The translations under genes were made by a program, and so were the position numbers. A DNA stretch of 64,000 nucleotides, taken from contig SIJG01000026.1 in NCBI GenBank assembly GCA_023374025.1, forward strand, positions 698,028-762,027, given 5' to 3'. Position 1 is the first letter of the stretch; the number at the start of each line of letters is the position of its first letter. The notes beneath the pieces were generated by a model. That model did not search any database. It saw nothing but the letters and a program-made list of their open reading frames with translations, and was not told where the DNA came from. The DNA is from Heterodera schachtii (Eukaryota; Nematoda; Chromadorea; Rhabditida; Heteroderidae). Positions 10,730-18,628 of this stretch are shown here, in pieces.

Positions 10730-11262
10730 TCAGTTGGGCCCTCACGTTTGGGCCCCACACGTTTGGGCCCCAGCATGTTTTTCCACTTAAGCTTTTTTCG
10801 TTGGCATCCAAATCCAACAATCTTGGTATCATTCGAAAGCTCTTATCATGCTCTATTAGCCTTACAAAAAGCGGATAGATTTTCAAGCCTGGAAAAAATT
10901 TTATTAAGAAAAAACTTCAAAAATTTCGACTTTTTCGAAATTTTCATGTATAACTTTTTTGGTAATTATCTAATCGCGAAGCAATAGCTTAGAAAAGCTT
11001 CTAAACATGTTAAGCTTTCGAATGATACCAACAATGTTAGATTTGGATGCCAAAGAAAAAAGTTATAGAATGTTATAGTGGGAAAGCATGCTAGGGGCCC
11101 AAACGTGTGGGGCCCAACGTGGGGGCCCAACCGTGAGGGCCCAAACGTGGGGGCCCAACCGTGAGGGCCCAAACGTGGGGGCCCAACCGTGAGGGCCCAA
11201 ACGTGGGGGCCCAACCGTGAGGGCCCAAACGTGGGGGCCCAACCGTGAGGGCCCAACTGACG
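10730..11262. repeat. second foldback structure with GGGCCC-rich arms
   Basis: The right arm (11088-11262) repeats 'ggcccaaccgtgagggccca' + 'aacgtggg' about five times. The left arm (10733-10775) holds two or three inverted units (gggccctcacgtttgggccc). Inside, 'ttggcatccaaatccaac' near 10800 is mirrored by 'gttagatttggatgcca' near 11036. It lies directly beside the foldback at 9711-10710 and has the same architecture with a different unit. Confidence 0.65.
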
Positions 11263-11779
11263 TAGACCGCGATGAATACCCCAATCCTCATTCAAAAGTT
11301 ATAAAAACATTACGCCAAATCGCAGAAAATAAAATTTTAAAAATGTTGTTGCCATGGAAATGAAAAGTCGCTAAAACAGAATCGCGGAGCAAATTGTTTT
11401 TATTTGGTCAAATGGGGGTAAATAAACTTGACCTCTTGCAAATGCTCTTAGAAGTTCTCTGAATTTTTCATGAAACGATTGGACGACTCACAAAAGTTTA
11501 GTACATGGAATTGGCCTCTCAAAAAAGAATATCAAAATTAAGCAACAAAAAACTTCAGCAGACATATCATTGCTTTTAGCGAGTGATGACCAAACATTGA
11601 TTTGTGAAAATGGTCCCAAAAATTGGCCAAATCAAATTTAAAAATATGAATATGAGGTCCGTTTGGTGCTAAAAATTGATCAAGGAAAATAGAATAATCC
11701 CCTAAGTATATTAATGAGGAGCAAGCCCCGCCCCTCAATTAAATTGGCATTTGGCGTTTTGACTTAATATGAAAAAGAN
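11263..11779. other. host flank of the Polinton, no gene seen
   Basis: The stretch is unremarkable A+T-rich DNA. One ambiguous base (N) stands at 11779, exactly at the outer edge of the left terminal inverted repeat. No copy of the right flank (ggcggt at 24051) is found here, so the expected 6-bp target duplication cannot be shown. Confidence 0.5.
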
Positions 11780-12395
11780 CCCTTACAGCCCTTTTACTCC
11801 GCCTATTTTGAGAAATTAAATTGATTGAATCACCGATAAAGGATGATGTACCAATCGTACAATACAAATAGGTAAAAAATTCGCTGAAATTTGGATCTAT
11901 GATCAAAAGAGGTGAAAAAACATTAGGAAATAGGTGAAATATCCTGATGAAATCAGGTGAAAACCAATAGGTGACATGTGAAATGTCCTGTGATAAATGG
12001 TGAAAATAGGTGAAAAACATTTGGAAATAGGTGAAAACAGGTGAAAAAAGGGCCATAGCATGCGATAGCAGGTGAAAAAAAGGACAGAACAGGTGAAAAA
12101 TATTGGCATAGCAGGTAAAAAAAAGGGCATGGAAGGGGTGAAGTATTTTGATGCTGCCGCCAAGATCCAAAACCTATTGGACCCCTATGAAGTTGGCGCC
12201 CAACCAAATCCGATTTCCCCAAATTTTTGCTGCTACTTTTTTTCCTCCCGCCGATGCCGCGCCGCGTGAAGTAATCGATAATTAATCATTAAAATGCGCA
12301 ACAGAACCATAAATTGGGGGACCATCTCAATAATTGAAACATTTTATCGTATCTTTAAATTCTTTTGGGCCATTTTCAAATAGTGGAGAATATAG
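11780..12395. repeat. left terminal inverted repeat of the Polinton
   Basis: The repeat starts CCCTTACAGCCCTTTTACTC and is nearly identical to the reverse complement of 23445-24050, with scattered substitutions and short indels. The central part holds about a dozen copies of AGGTGAAA. The inner part (about 12334-12395) is the reverse complement of a diverged 3' end of the TBP gene that lies at the other end of the element. Confidence 0.93.
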
Positions 12396-13126
12396 CCCAA
12401 TATCTGGCCCCAAATTTGACAACATCCCCTCCACCTTTCCCCACCCTTTGTTTCTGTTTTTCAAATTCCGCCCAAAATTTGCCCCTAATCCCCTCCCTTC
12501 TATCCTTCCCCTACCACGCTTTTACGCCAAATTTTTGAGAAATTAAAGTTTATTAAAAAGGAGGAAAATTATGTGAAATTCAACCGTTAAATGATGAAAA
12601 GTTAAAAGTTGAGATTTATTATTAAAGAAGTTTATGATGATTTATTATTAAAAAGTTAAAAGTCGTCATTTATTATTGAAAAAACAATCACAAAAATAAA
12701 TGAATAGTAAAAAAGGTGATAAAGCATTCCGATCTACAAGTGAAGGTTTAAAAAGCGGATTTAATTAATCTTTGTATGAAGCTAAAAAACGATTAATATT
12801 GTTAGCCTAATTCGCAAACGGGTAAAGATATATGATGGATCGCGGAAAATGTAAAAAAAGAGGATTTCACCTATTTTGTCAACTAATTCGTTTTCGACGA
12901 CAAAGTGACATTAACCGCTAGCTTAATTAAGCAGCAGATGATGAGAGAATTGTTATGAAGAACGGGTTTAGACACTGCTTTTTAGCGTTTATGCCGGATA
13001 TAACTTGTTTATTAGAAATGGCGAACGTAGATTTGGGTGGTATTTAAACAAAAGTTTTTCATAGGCTTATTCATATATTAAAATTAAATAATAAATATTT
13101 ATTGCTAATAAATCCACGCTATAATT
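12396..13126. other. internal Polinton spacer, no confident gene
   Basis: No frame of convincing length or family match is found. A C- and T-rich patch (12420-12530) and a short minus-strand frame near 12940-13050 are open but unassigned. TATTTAAA at 13041-13048, about 80 bases before the JmjC start codon, is the best core-promoter candidate. The polymerase B gene expected in a Polinton is absent from here. Confidence 0.45.
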
Positions 13127-14701
13127 ATGACTACATACGAAGCAATCGAAGGATCAAAAACGTTGGTACCCACGGCTGAAGACCTTTCGTCAAAAATTGA
13201 CGACTTCTTGAACAACATTATCTCCCTGAATATTTTTGGGAAATATGTAGGCCTATTTAAATTTCGCATCCCTCAAAACTACCAACTTCCGGAATGTAAA
13301 TTATCGCCGCGGGAGCAGCTTCCTATTCGGTACCACGAATAATGGTACATTAAAAAAATTTTTCTCTAGTTCCGTTTCACTGGAAAAAATGCCGTTAAAT
13401 GGTTTTTATAAACTAGTACCAAAGGCGGACTCCGTTAAGACGGTTTCGAAATATGTTAAGGAGGGGAACTGTTGGCCCAATAACCGAACAATCGACGAAT
13501 ATGAGAGGTTTAAGAGATTAAAAGAAAAAATCAAATTCGGTTTTAGCGTTTTTTGGCGGGGTATTGATCAGCCGGGATGGGTCTTCGAGTACGCACAGGA
13601 GTTGGCCCCAAAACCGGCGGATGCTGAATGGAAACCAGCACTTGGAGCTCTGCTGACATTTCAACCAATGGATGCTGCCTCAGGAGGAATGGATGCACCG
13701 ATTGAAGGTGTGACGTCTTTTTACATGTATCTGAGACGTGCCGGCGCTTTCTTCCCACCACACACCGAAAATGCGGAGCTGTTCAGCATTAGTCTGCTGC
13801 TACCAAAATCGGACTGTAATGCTTTAACTATCTGGTTGGTTTGTCTGACTTTGTAAAGAATCAATGATATAGAAAAAGTAACGTAGGTATTCGATTCCGG
13901 CTGCAGATTTTACCCGCTTCAAGAACCTAGCGGCATCCGTGTTTGTGAAGGAGTTTAGCGCCGATCCAGAATATCTGCGAGCAAAAACCATAATGATCAG
14001 CCCGGAAATATTACGTCAAAATAATATTCGCTGCACTCGAACAGTAAGATTTTATGGTAATCAAATCCAAAAAATCTGTTTTAGGTTCAAAGACAAGGAG
14101 AAGGCATAATCACTTTGCCGGGAGCGGCACATTTTGGATTTTCAACCGTAAATTGTCGGGTTGTTTGGGATCTTTTACATGTTTTTAGGGCGTTAACACC
14201 GCCATCGCCTGGAACGTAGGGCCGCTAAGCTGGGCTGCCTATGGGTTAGACTCCAAGCCAGGATGCTCTGATTTCTTTTACCCTGTCATTGACACCCTGG
14301 AGCTTATTAAAAAATACGCATTGAGACAAAAAGGAGTGGACGGCGACGAAGCAAAGGCACAAGAACAATGGAACGAACTGACCGCGGAAATCGTCAAATA
14401 CGGAGAAGGATTCGACTCCATCTACCCGTTTGGAAGACCGACACAGACAAATGCTAAGAAAGTTGTCCCTCCCAAATACATCCAATTAGGAGGGCACTGG
14501 TTCCGTGCAGAGCATCGTCTACAACAAACGTCGGGAATCAGAGAAGGAATTCGCTACAGATGTTGCACCTGCAGGGTTTCAGTCACTTACGATTTAACGA
14601 CGAAAATATATACGAATGTTAATCCTATTCACCTGTTAACCGAACATACATTTGAACCCGATCATCGTATTATTAATTTGCCTTTTGATATCATACTTTA
14701 A
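13127..14701 (+). CDS. KDM4-like JmjN/JmjC protein with C-terminal zinc-finger-like tail
   Basis: Five exons (13127-13329, 13370-13834, 13887-14043, 14085-14147, 14189-14701) join in phase to 466 codons. The introns are 40-52 bases with GT-AG ends. Residues about 10-50 resemble a JmjN domain (VPTAEDLSSKIDDFLNN) and about 70-320 a JmjC domain of the KDM4/JMJD2 kind. Family members demethylate H3K9/H3K36 using Fe(II) and 2-oxoglutarate. The Fe ligands are present: H199 and E201 (PPHTENAELFSI) and H291 (LPGAAHFGFS). The KDM4 2-oxoglutarate contacts look changed (Asn to S209, Lys to T221, by my alignment), and most KDM4 zinc ligands next to the core are lost. Activity is therefore uncertain. The last 80 residues (YRCCTC ... 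EHTFEPDH) resemble a FLYWCH or MULE-type zinc finger. The gene is convergent with the minus-strand cluster. Confidence 0.82.
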
Positions 14702-14740
14702 AAAAACCGAATAAAATGTTTCAGCGAACATTGTTAAAAA

Positions 14741-15060
14741 TGCCCATGGGGCTGGGGGCTGATGGGGCGGGGGGTCCGTTGATGGGCAAGTGCCCATGGG
14801 ACTGGGGGCTGATGGGGCTAGGGGTCTGGTGATGGGTAGGTGCCCATGGGACTGGGGGCTGATGGGGCTAGGAGTCTGGTGATGGGCATGTGCCCATGGG
14901 ACTGGGGGGCTGATGGGGCTGGTGCTCTGGTGTTTGGTCAATGCCCATGGGACTGGGGGCTGATGGGGCTAGAGGTCTGGTGATGGGCATGTGCCCATGG
15001 GGCTGGGGGCTGATGGGGCTGGTGATGGGCAAATGCCCATGGGATTGGGAGCTGATTCCC
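14741..15060. repeat. G-rich minisatellite, about 50-bp unit, six to seven copies
   Basis: Each unit begins TGCCCATGGG, continues actgggggctgatggggct and ends near ggtgatgggcatg. It fills the gap between the 3' ends of the convergent JmjC and PAZ genes. The plus strand is G-rich with four or more G-runs per unit, so quadruplex formation is possible. Apparent ORFs at 14636-14941, 14868-15062 and 14941-15126 arise from the repeat. Confidence 0.88.
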
Positions 15061-15195
15061 AAAAATTTTCAGTTTATAAATGATGATACTAAAATTTTAA
15101 ATTGGTTAAAATTGAATAAAAATTAAAGTGATATTATGACTAGCGGTGGTGGAACAGTCTAAAATGAAGGCCCACTCCTGTTAACTGTAATATTT

Positions 15196-15540
15196 TTATA
15201 AAAAATCCAGCACTTCAAGAGGAAAATAGCACCTATGACCGTTATTCTGGTACATAACTATACAGGGGAGTTGAGGGAATTGTAGCTTGACCCGGTGTCT
15301 CGAGTAGAGGTGCTGTTCAACAGTAACCCCTAGGAAACCTCGATAGGCAAATAGCCTATTTGAACCATTAAATGCAATGTTATCCGGTGAAATAAACTGA
15401 TTGCGCCTAAGTTGTCTCGTTATTAGGACATGTCTTCTCAAAAAGTTCAAATTCTTTTTCTTCCGCTGTCGTAGAATTTCAGATAGCTCGTGAGGTTCGC
15501 ATTCGTTAAAATCGCATAGAATTTCAACGAGAGAATTCAT
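15196..15540 (-). CDS. stand-alone PAZ-domain protein (Argonaute type)
   Basis: The 114-residue product is essentially one PAZ domain, the module that holds the 3' end of small guide RNAs in Argonaute and Dicer. I start it at the ATG at 15538-15540; a GTG further up is unlikely. Residues 33-50 (FLRRHVLITRQLRRNQFI) match the strand that grips the RNA end. Residues 72-93 (VTVEQHLYSRHRVKLQFPQL) followed by PCI match the Argonaute TVxxYFxxRxxxxLxYPxLPCL block. YFPLEV at 105-110 is the usual domain end. Several pocket aromatics are replaced (Tyr to H77 in the TVxxY block, for example) while R81 and H82 remain. The protein stops right after the domain, with no N, MID or Piwi part. A TATA-like box (15578-15586) precedes it. 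Role as an RNA-end binder or silencing decoy is inference. Confidence 0.82.
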   Translation of the reverse strand: MNSLVEILCDFNECEPHELSEILRQRKKKNLNFLRRHVLITRQLRRNQFISPDNIAFNGSNRLFAYRGFLGVTVEQHLYSRHRVKLQFPQLPCIVMYQNNGHRCYFPLEVLDFL

Positions 15541-15560
15541 TTTGAGCACCGGTAGGCATT

Positions 15561-16424
15561 TTAGCTACGCTGCAATTCCTTATATACACTTACTTCACCA
15601 GTGTAGGATAAATTTTTGCCGTTTTTCTTTATTTTCAAAATTCTGAGAACTGAAATACAGATGACGACAACTACCAAATCTAAAATTGACAAAAAATATA
15701 CCCATATATTTGAACTTGAAACTTTAATTTTCTCAAATTCTTTGAACATGACAAAATTAAAGAATTCACTATTTGCATCGGATATGTATTTGGGAAGTAT
15801 TTCATTTGAGTCAAATCGATTTTTGTATATTTTCTTCTCCTTAATCAGATAAATTTGTCCCTCAATTATTAGGAAATCGGTGTATGACGATGGCATTGAT
15901 CCGATTTTCTTAGTAATAATTTCGGTTTCATTGTGTTTTGTCCATAAATTCTCGATTGTATTAATGTCAATCTCATCAATTCGGTAGTCACTGATTACGA
16001 AAAGTCGAGCATCAATATGATCAAATCTAAGGTCCCCACAGGGGAAATTCCTAATAAACTTTTCTTGACTCCCTCTTGTTATCGAAGTTTCATTTGTCTT
16101 TTCGTTTTGAAAAATCAAATAACTATGATCATTGTAATAAAAGCATGCTAGGGGATTTAATTGTCGAAAATCCCGGTAAAGCTTGACATTAGTTTGTCCG
16201 CTATTTTCTATTGAATTTATATTTTGGACTGATACACTCCATCCTGAAATCGGATTCCTATTTATCGTACACAGTCTCGAGCGATCGAACCCGAACAGTC
16301 TTTCATTGACCGATTTCTTTGTGATAGTGAGATACTTGTCGAACACCTTAGAATCAGTAAGAATCTGAACCCTTTCTGCAAACACGTAACCGACTATCGT
16401 AAGGAGAAAAAATAAATTAGACAT
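15561..16424 (-). CDS. type I membrane protein, candidate envelope or surface protein
   Basis: The 287-residue product starts at the ATG at 16422-16424 (MSNLFFLLTIVGYVFAE), a clear signal peptide. The ectodomain of about 220 residues has three cysteines (C52, C94, C129) and two N-glycosylation sequons (N111 and N165, both NET). One membrane helix (about 240-261, VYFLSILDLVVVVICISVL) is followed by a short basic tail. The gene overlaps the protease gene by 8 bases. Some nematode Mavericks encode envelope fusogens; this protein is shorter than those and I see no fusion-loop signature, so it is not called a fusogen. Its place among capsid genes suggests a virion or cell-surface role, which is inference. 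Confidence 0.75.
   Translation of the reverse strand: MSNLFFLLTIVGYVFAERVQILTDSKVFDKYLTITKKSVNERLFGFDRSRLCTINRNPISGWSVSVQNINSIENSGQTNVKLYRDFRQLNPLACFYYNDHSYLIFQNEKTNETSITRGSQEKFIRNFPCGDLRFDHIDARLFVISDYRIDEIDINTIENLWTKHNETEIITKKIGSMPSSYTDFLIIEGQIYLIKEKKIYKNRFDSNEILPKYISDANSEFFNFVMFKEFEKIKVSSSNIWVYFLSILDLVVVVICISVLRILKIKKNGKNLSYTGEVSVYKELQRS
15578..15586 (-). promoter_or_regulatory. TATA-like box of the PAZ gene
   Basis: The minus strand reads TATATAAGG, 38 bases before the PAZ ATG. It lies within the 3' end of the membrane protein gene, as expected for a separate late transcript. Confidence 0.55.
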
Positions 16425-16863
16425 TATTGACAAAATTCTTAACTAATAAATCGGCCTTCGGGCGAACCTTATATAGACCGTCAATGACCTTACAATAAGG
16501 GATTCCGGAGCATCGTTGTGTCAAGAAATAAATGCAAAATTGTCCACATGCATCTGAGAATTGGTGTTGGACAATGCGATCGTTAAAGAGGATTCGGTCG
16601 AATAAGTTAAGGTATGAACTTAAATCTTCATTGGGATAATCGCCCAACGAATCAAAATATTCAATTTCTGTCGGCGAATTTACAAAACAGGCAATCCAGT
16701 GTTCACCTATCGTGCCCGCCCGCGTGGTATTCGCCACAAAACAGTACGGAAAATGCCTGTCCTTCAATTTTGGCACTTTGTCGGAAGCAAAAACCCCGAT
16801 AAAATATTTTTGGGTTGACGGTCGTTTGGTTAAAAATATTTCAATCTCTTGAGAATTCATCAT
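16417..16863 (-). CDS. PRO: adenain-like maturation cysteine protease
   Basis: The 148-residue product has the Polinton/adenovirus protease layout. The catalytic triad candidates are H55 (GEHWIACF), D71 (YFDSLGDY) and C106 (FSDACGQFC), with Q101 as the oxyanion residue. Family members cut capsid precursors during particle maturation. The length is a little under that of adenain (about 200 residues), as is usual in Polintons. The start codon overlaps the capsid gene stop by 4 bases (ATGA), so it is probably translated from the same transcript as the major capsid protein. Confidence 0.9.
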   Translation of the reverse strand: MMNSQEIEIFLTKRPSTQKYFIGVFASDKVPKLKDRHFPYCFVANTTRAGTIGEHWIACFVNSPTEIEYFDSLGDYPNEDLSSYLNLFDRILFNDRIVQHQFSDACGQFCIYFLTQRCSGIPYCKVIDGLYKVRPKADLLVKNFVNNV

Positions 16864-18212
16864 ATGCTTCCGTCGCTACTGAGCACACGATTAGAATTAA
16901 TAGATAGAATCGAATCAAATTCCCCCAGAACGATCATTTCATACCCTCCGTCCTTTATAGGCTCATTAAATTGCACCTTGATGCTGGTCGTTCCGTTTCG
17001 AATCAGTTCAAAACCAGGGGTATCCTCGAGAGTAGAGGTCATCGGGATGACGAAGAAACACCACCCATTTACAAATTTTTGTATATTGATCGACATTGTT
17101 CTTTCTCCGTCGTCCATCCCGAGTCCCGTATACATGTCCACAAAAGCGCGAATATATTTATTTCTATCAAAATTAAGAGAATAGGGTGACCCGGGGAATA
17201 TGTTTCCATTCGCTTCGACACTGATAGATCGTATTTTGGCATGTTCAAAGACGAAGGGTGAATCTTTTGGATTTCCTGTATACGCTCCGGTTGAAACAAA
17301 TCCTACGATTAAACGTCTCGGAACAATGTTTGTAAAAACGTTGTGCGAAAGATCGGAAGTGCCCCGCGGAATGAAAAGACTCCTGATCTCAATTTTTCTT
17401 ACCGGATATTTGGCTGGTGTGGTTTGTAGCTGATTGCTTATTACATTATTTAATGCTTGGGTAACATCGACTGTTTTTACATAAATTCTAATATCGTGTA
17501 TGTTAATACGATATGTGTGCGGGTTCGCTACGGTTGCATTTCCGGAAACATAAGGTGGTGCCATAATTAGAAAATCATCGGTGTTTCGGTGTATGCTAAA
17601 AATTACATCAGAGTTATTAAGCAATAGGTTGGGCTGACGACCAAGATCAAAATTAAGTTTCACCATTGTTTCGCATTTGGCTCCATCAGCAAAACGTGAC
17701 GCTCTGTTTTTAAAGCCACTGTTTGTATAACTATTCTGATCGACCTCATCGATGTAATAGCAGGACGCTTCACAGAGACCCTTTTTGACATCTTCTGAAA
17801 ATCCCAATTCATTCATCATATATGCCCTAAATGCATAATATATGCCGGAATCATAAGACTCAACACCGGAAATTGACACCTTTAAGGTTTTGACAAAGCT
17901 GTGCCCAAAATTTTGAATGACACCGACGTGTTGGTCAGCTTCACTATCTTTAGTAATTGGAATCCAATTGCTTTTGTCTTTTCTCTCTATTGAAGTTGAC
18001 AAATAAAGAAAAGTTTTATTAAGATCACAAAACTGATTATCTGAAAAAAGTCTAAAGATATACGGTCCAGATTGATTTATTGCTGAAAGAGGGAGTAATT
18101 CCCTAATACTGGATTTATTAATTGCAACGTTCGTCGGAGGGATATCGAACAGCGAAAGGCCCCCCTCGAGACCGTCCTCACTCGTCTTATCGATTTTCTT
18201 GAGAGTTGTCAT
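16860..18212 (-). CDS. MCP: Polinton major capsid protein (double jelly-roll)
   Basis: The 450-residue product has the size, beta-rich composition and gene position of the Polinton hexon-like major capsid protein. Segments near the start (FDIPPTNVAINKSSIRELLP) and the region around 330-360 (ANGNIFPGSP ... YIRAFVDMYTGLG) are typical of this family. Homologues are often annotated in invertebrate genomes as uncharacterised F54H12.2-like proteins. It would form trimeric capsomers of an icosahedral particle. A TATAAATAG box lies 25 bases upstream (18237-18245), and the protease and membrane protein genes follow with overlaps. Confidence 0.9.
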   Translation of the reverse strand: MTTLKKIDKTSEDGLEGGLSLFDIPPTNVAINKSSIRELLPLSAINQSGPYIFRLFSDNQFCDLNKTFLYLSTSIERKDKSNWIPITKDSEADQHVGVIQNFGHSFVKTLKVSISGVESYDSGIYYAFRAYMMNELGFSEDVKKGLCEASCYYIDEVDQNSYTNSGFKNRASRFADGAKCETMVKLNFDLGRQPNLLLNNSDVIFSIHRNTDDFLIMAPPYVSGNATVANPHTYRINIHDIRIYVKTVDVTQALNNVISNQLQTTPAKYPVRKIEIRSLFIPRGTSDLSHNVFTNIVPRRLIVGFVSTGAYTGNPKDSPFVFEHAKIRSISVEANGNIFPGSPYSLNFDRNKYIRAFVDMYTGLGMDDGERTMSINIQKFVNGWCFFVIPMTSTLEDTPGFELIRNGTTSIKVQFNEPIKDGGYEMIVLGEFDSILSINSNRVLSSDGSI

Positions 18213-18236
18213 TTTTAATTCTTAGCGTTATTTATT

Positions 18237-18245
18237 CTATTTATA
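18237..18245 (-). promoter_or_regulatory. TATA-like box of the MCP-PRO-membrane protein unit
   Basis: The minus strand reads TATAAATAG, ending 25 bases before the capsid ATG. The same 9-mer precedes the ATPase and Cys-rich protein genes at similar spacing. Confidence 0.6.
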
Positions 18246-18248
18246 CCT

Positions 18249-18626
18249 TTAGATGAAACTTAACTGATCATATGCACGTTTCCGGTTCTTATTAGTGATC
18301 AGAGTCCTTTTTCCTTTCCCACATTGTTGTAACTTATCGGTAAGGTTAGTCAGCCCCTGTTTTGAGTGCTCCCTGACGGAATCCCTTAAATCACGGCCCT
18401 GAGCGATGTCACTCAGAACTCTCTGCCCCGCGGCGAGCCCCTCATGTCCTGCACTTGAGGCAATATTCTTCGCAATAGGGGTCAAGAAACGTGCCACATT
18501 ATTGAGGAAACCGAACCCCCGCTGATACTTGCTTCCGACAAAGTATTGTTTCTGTCCCATCCCATGTTGGGAAGTGAAAAATGATGACCAATCAACCGAC
18601 TCGGGATCGAAAAATACGTGTGTCAT
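18249..18626 (-). CDS. small basic Polinton protein, possible minor capsid or DNA-binding protein
   Basis: The 125-residue product sits between the penton-like and major capsid genes. Its N-terminus is aromatic and glycine-rich (GSKYQRGFGFLNNVARFLTP), followed by an amphipathic helix (IAKNIASSAGHEGLAAGQ). The C-terminus is basic (GKGKRTLITNKNRKRAYDQL). Small Gly-Phe and helix proteins of this type occur at this position in many Polintons and are thought to be inner capsid or core components; the exact role is not established. The start is two bases below the penton stop. Confidence 0.65.
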   Translation of the reverse strand: MTHVFFDPESVDWSSFFTSQHGMGQKQYFVGSKYQRGFGFLNNVARFLTPIAKNIASSAGHEGLAAGQRVLSDIAQGRDLRDSVREHSKQGLTNLTDKLQQCGKGKRTLITNKNRKRAYDQLSFI

Positions 18627-18628
18627 TT

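Noticed and set aside
11739..12170. Long minus-strand open frame in the left terminal repeat, and its partner 23672-24067
   Set aside because: The frame is low-complexity (F, S, P, H-rich), arises from AGGTGAAA repeats and has several equally long shadows.
12396..13126. Remnant of Polinton polymerase B
   Set aside because: No polymerase motif could be recognised in any frame.
14636..15126. Pro/His/Ser-rich frames between the JmjC and PAZ genes
   Set aside because: They follow the 50-bp minisatellite unit and show no family.
15561..16424. Reading the membrane protein as a Maverick fusogen
   Set aside because: It is too short and I see no fusion loops or matching domain order; only signal peptide and anchor are supported.
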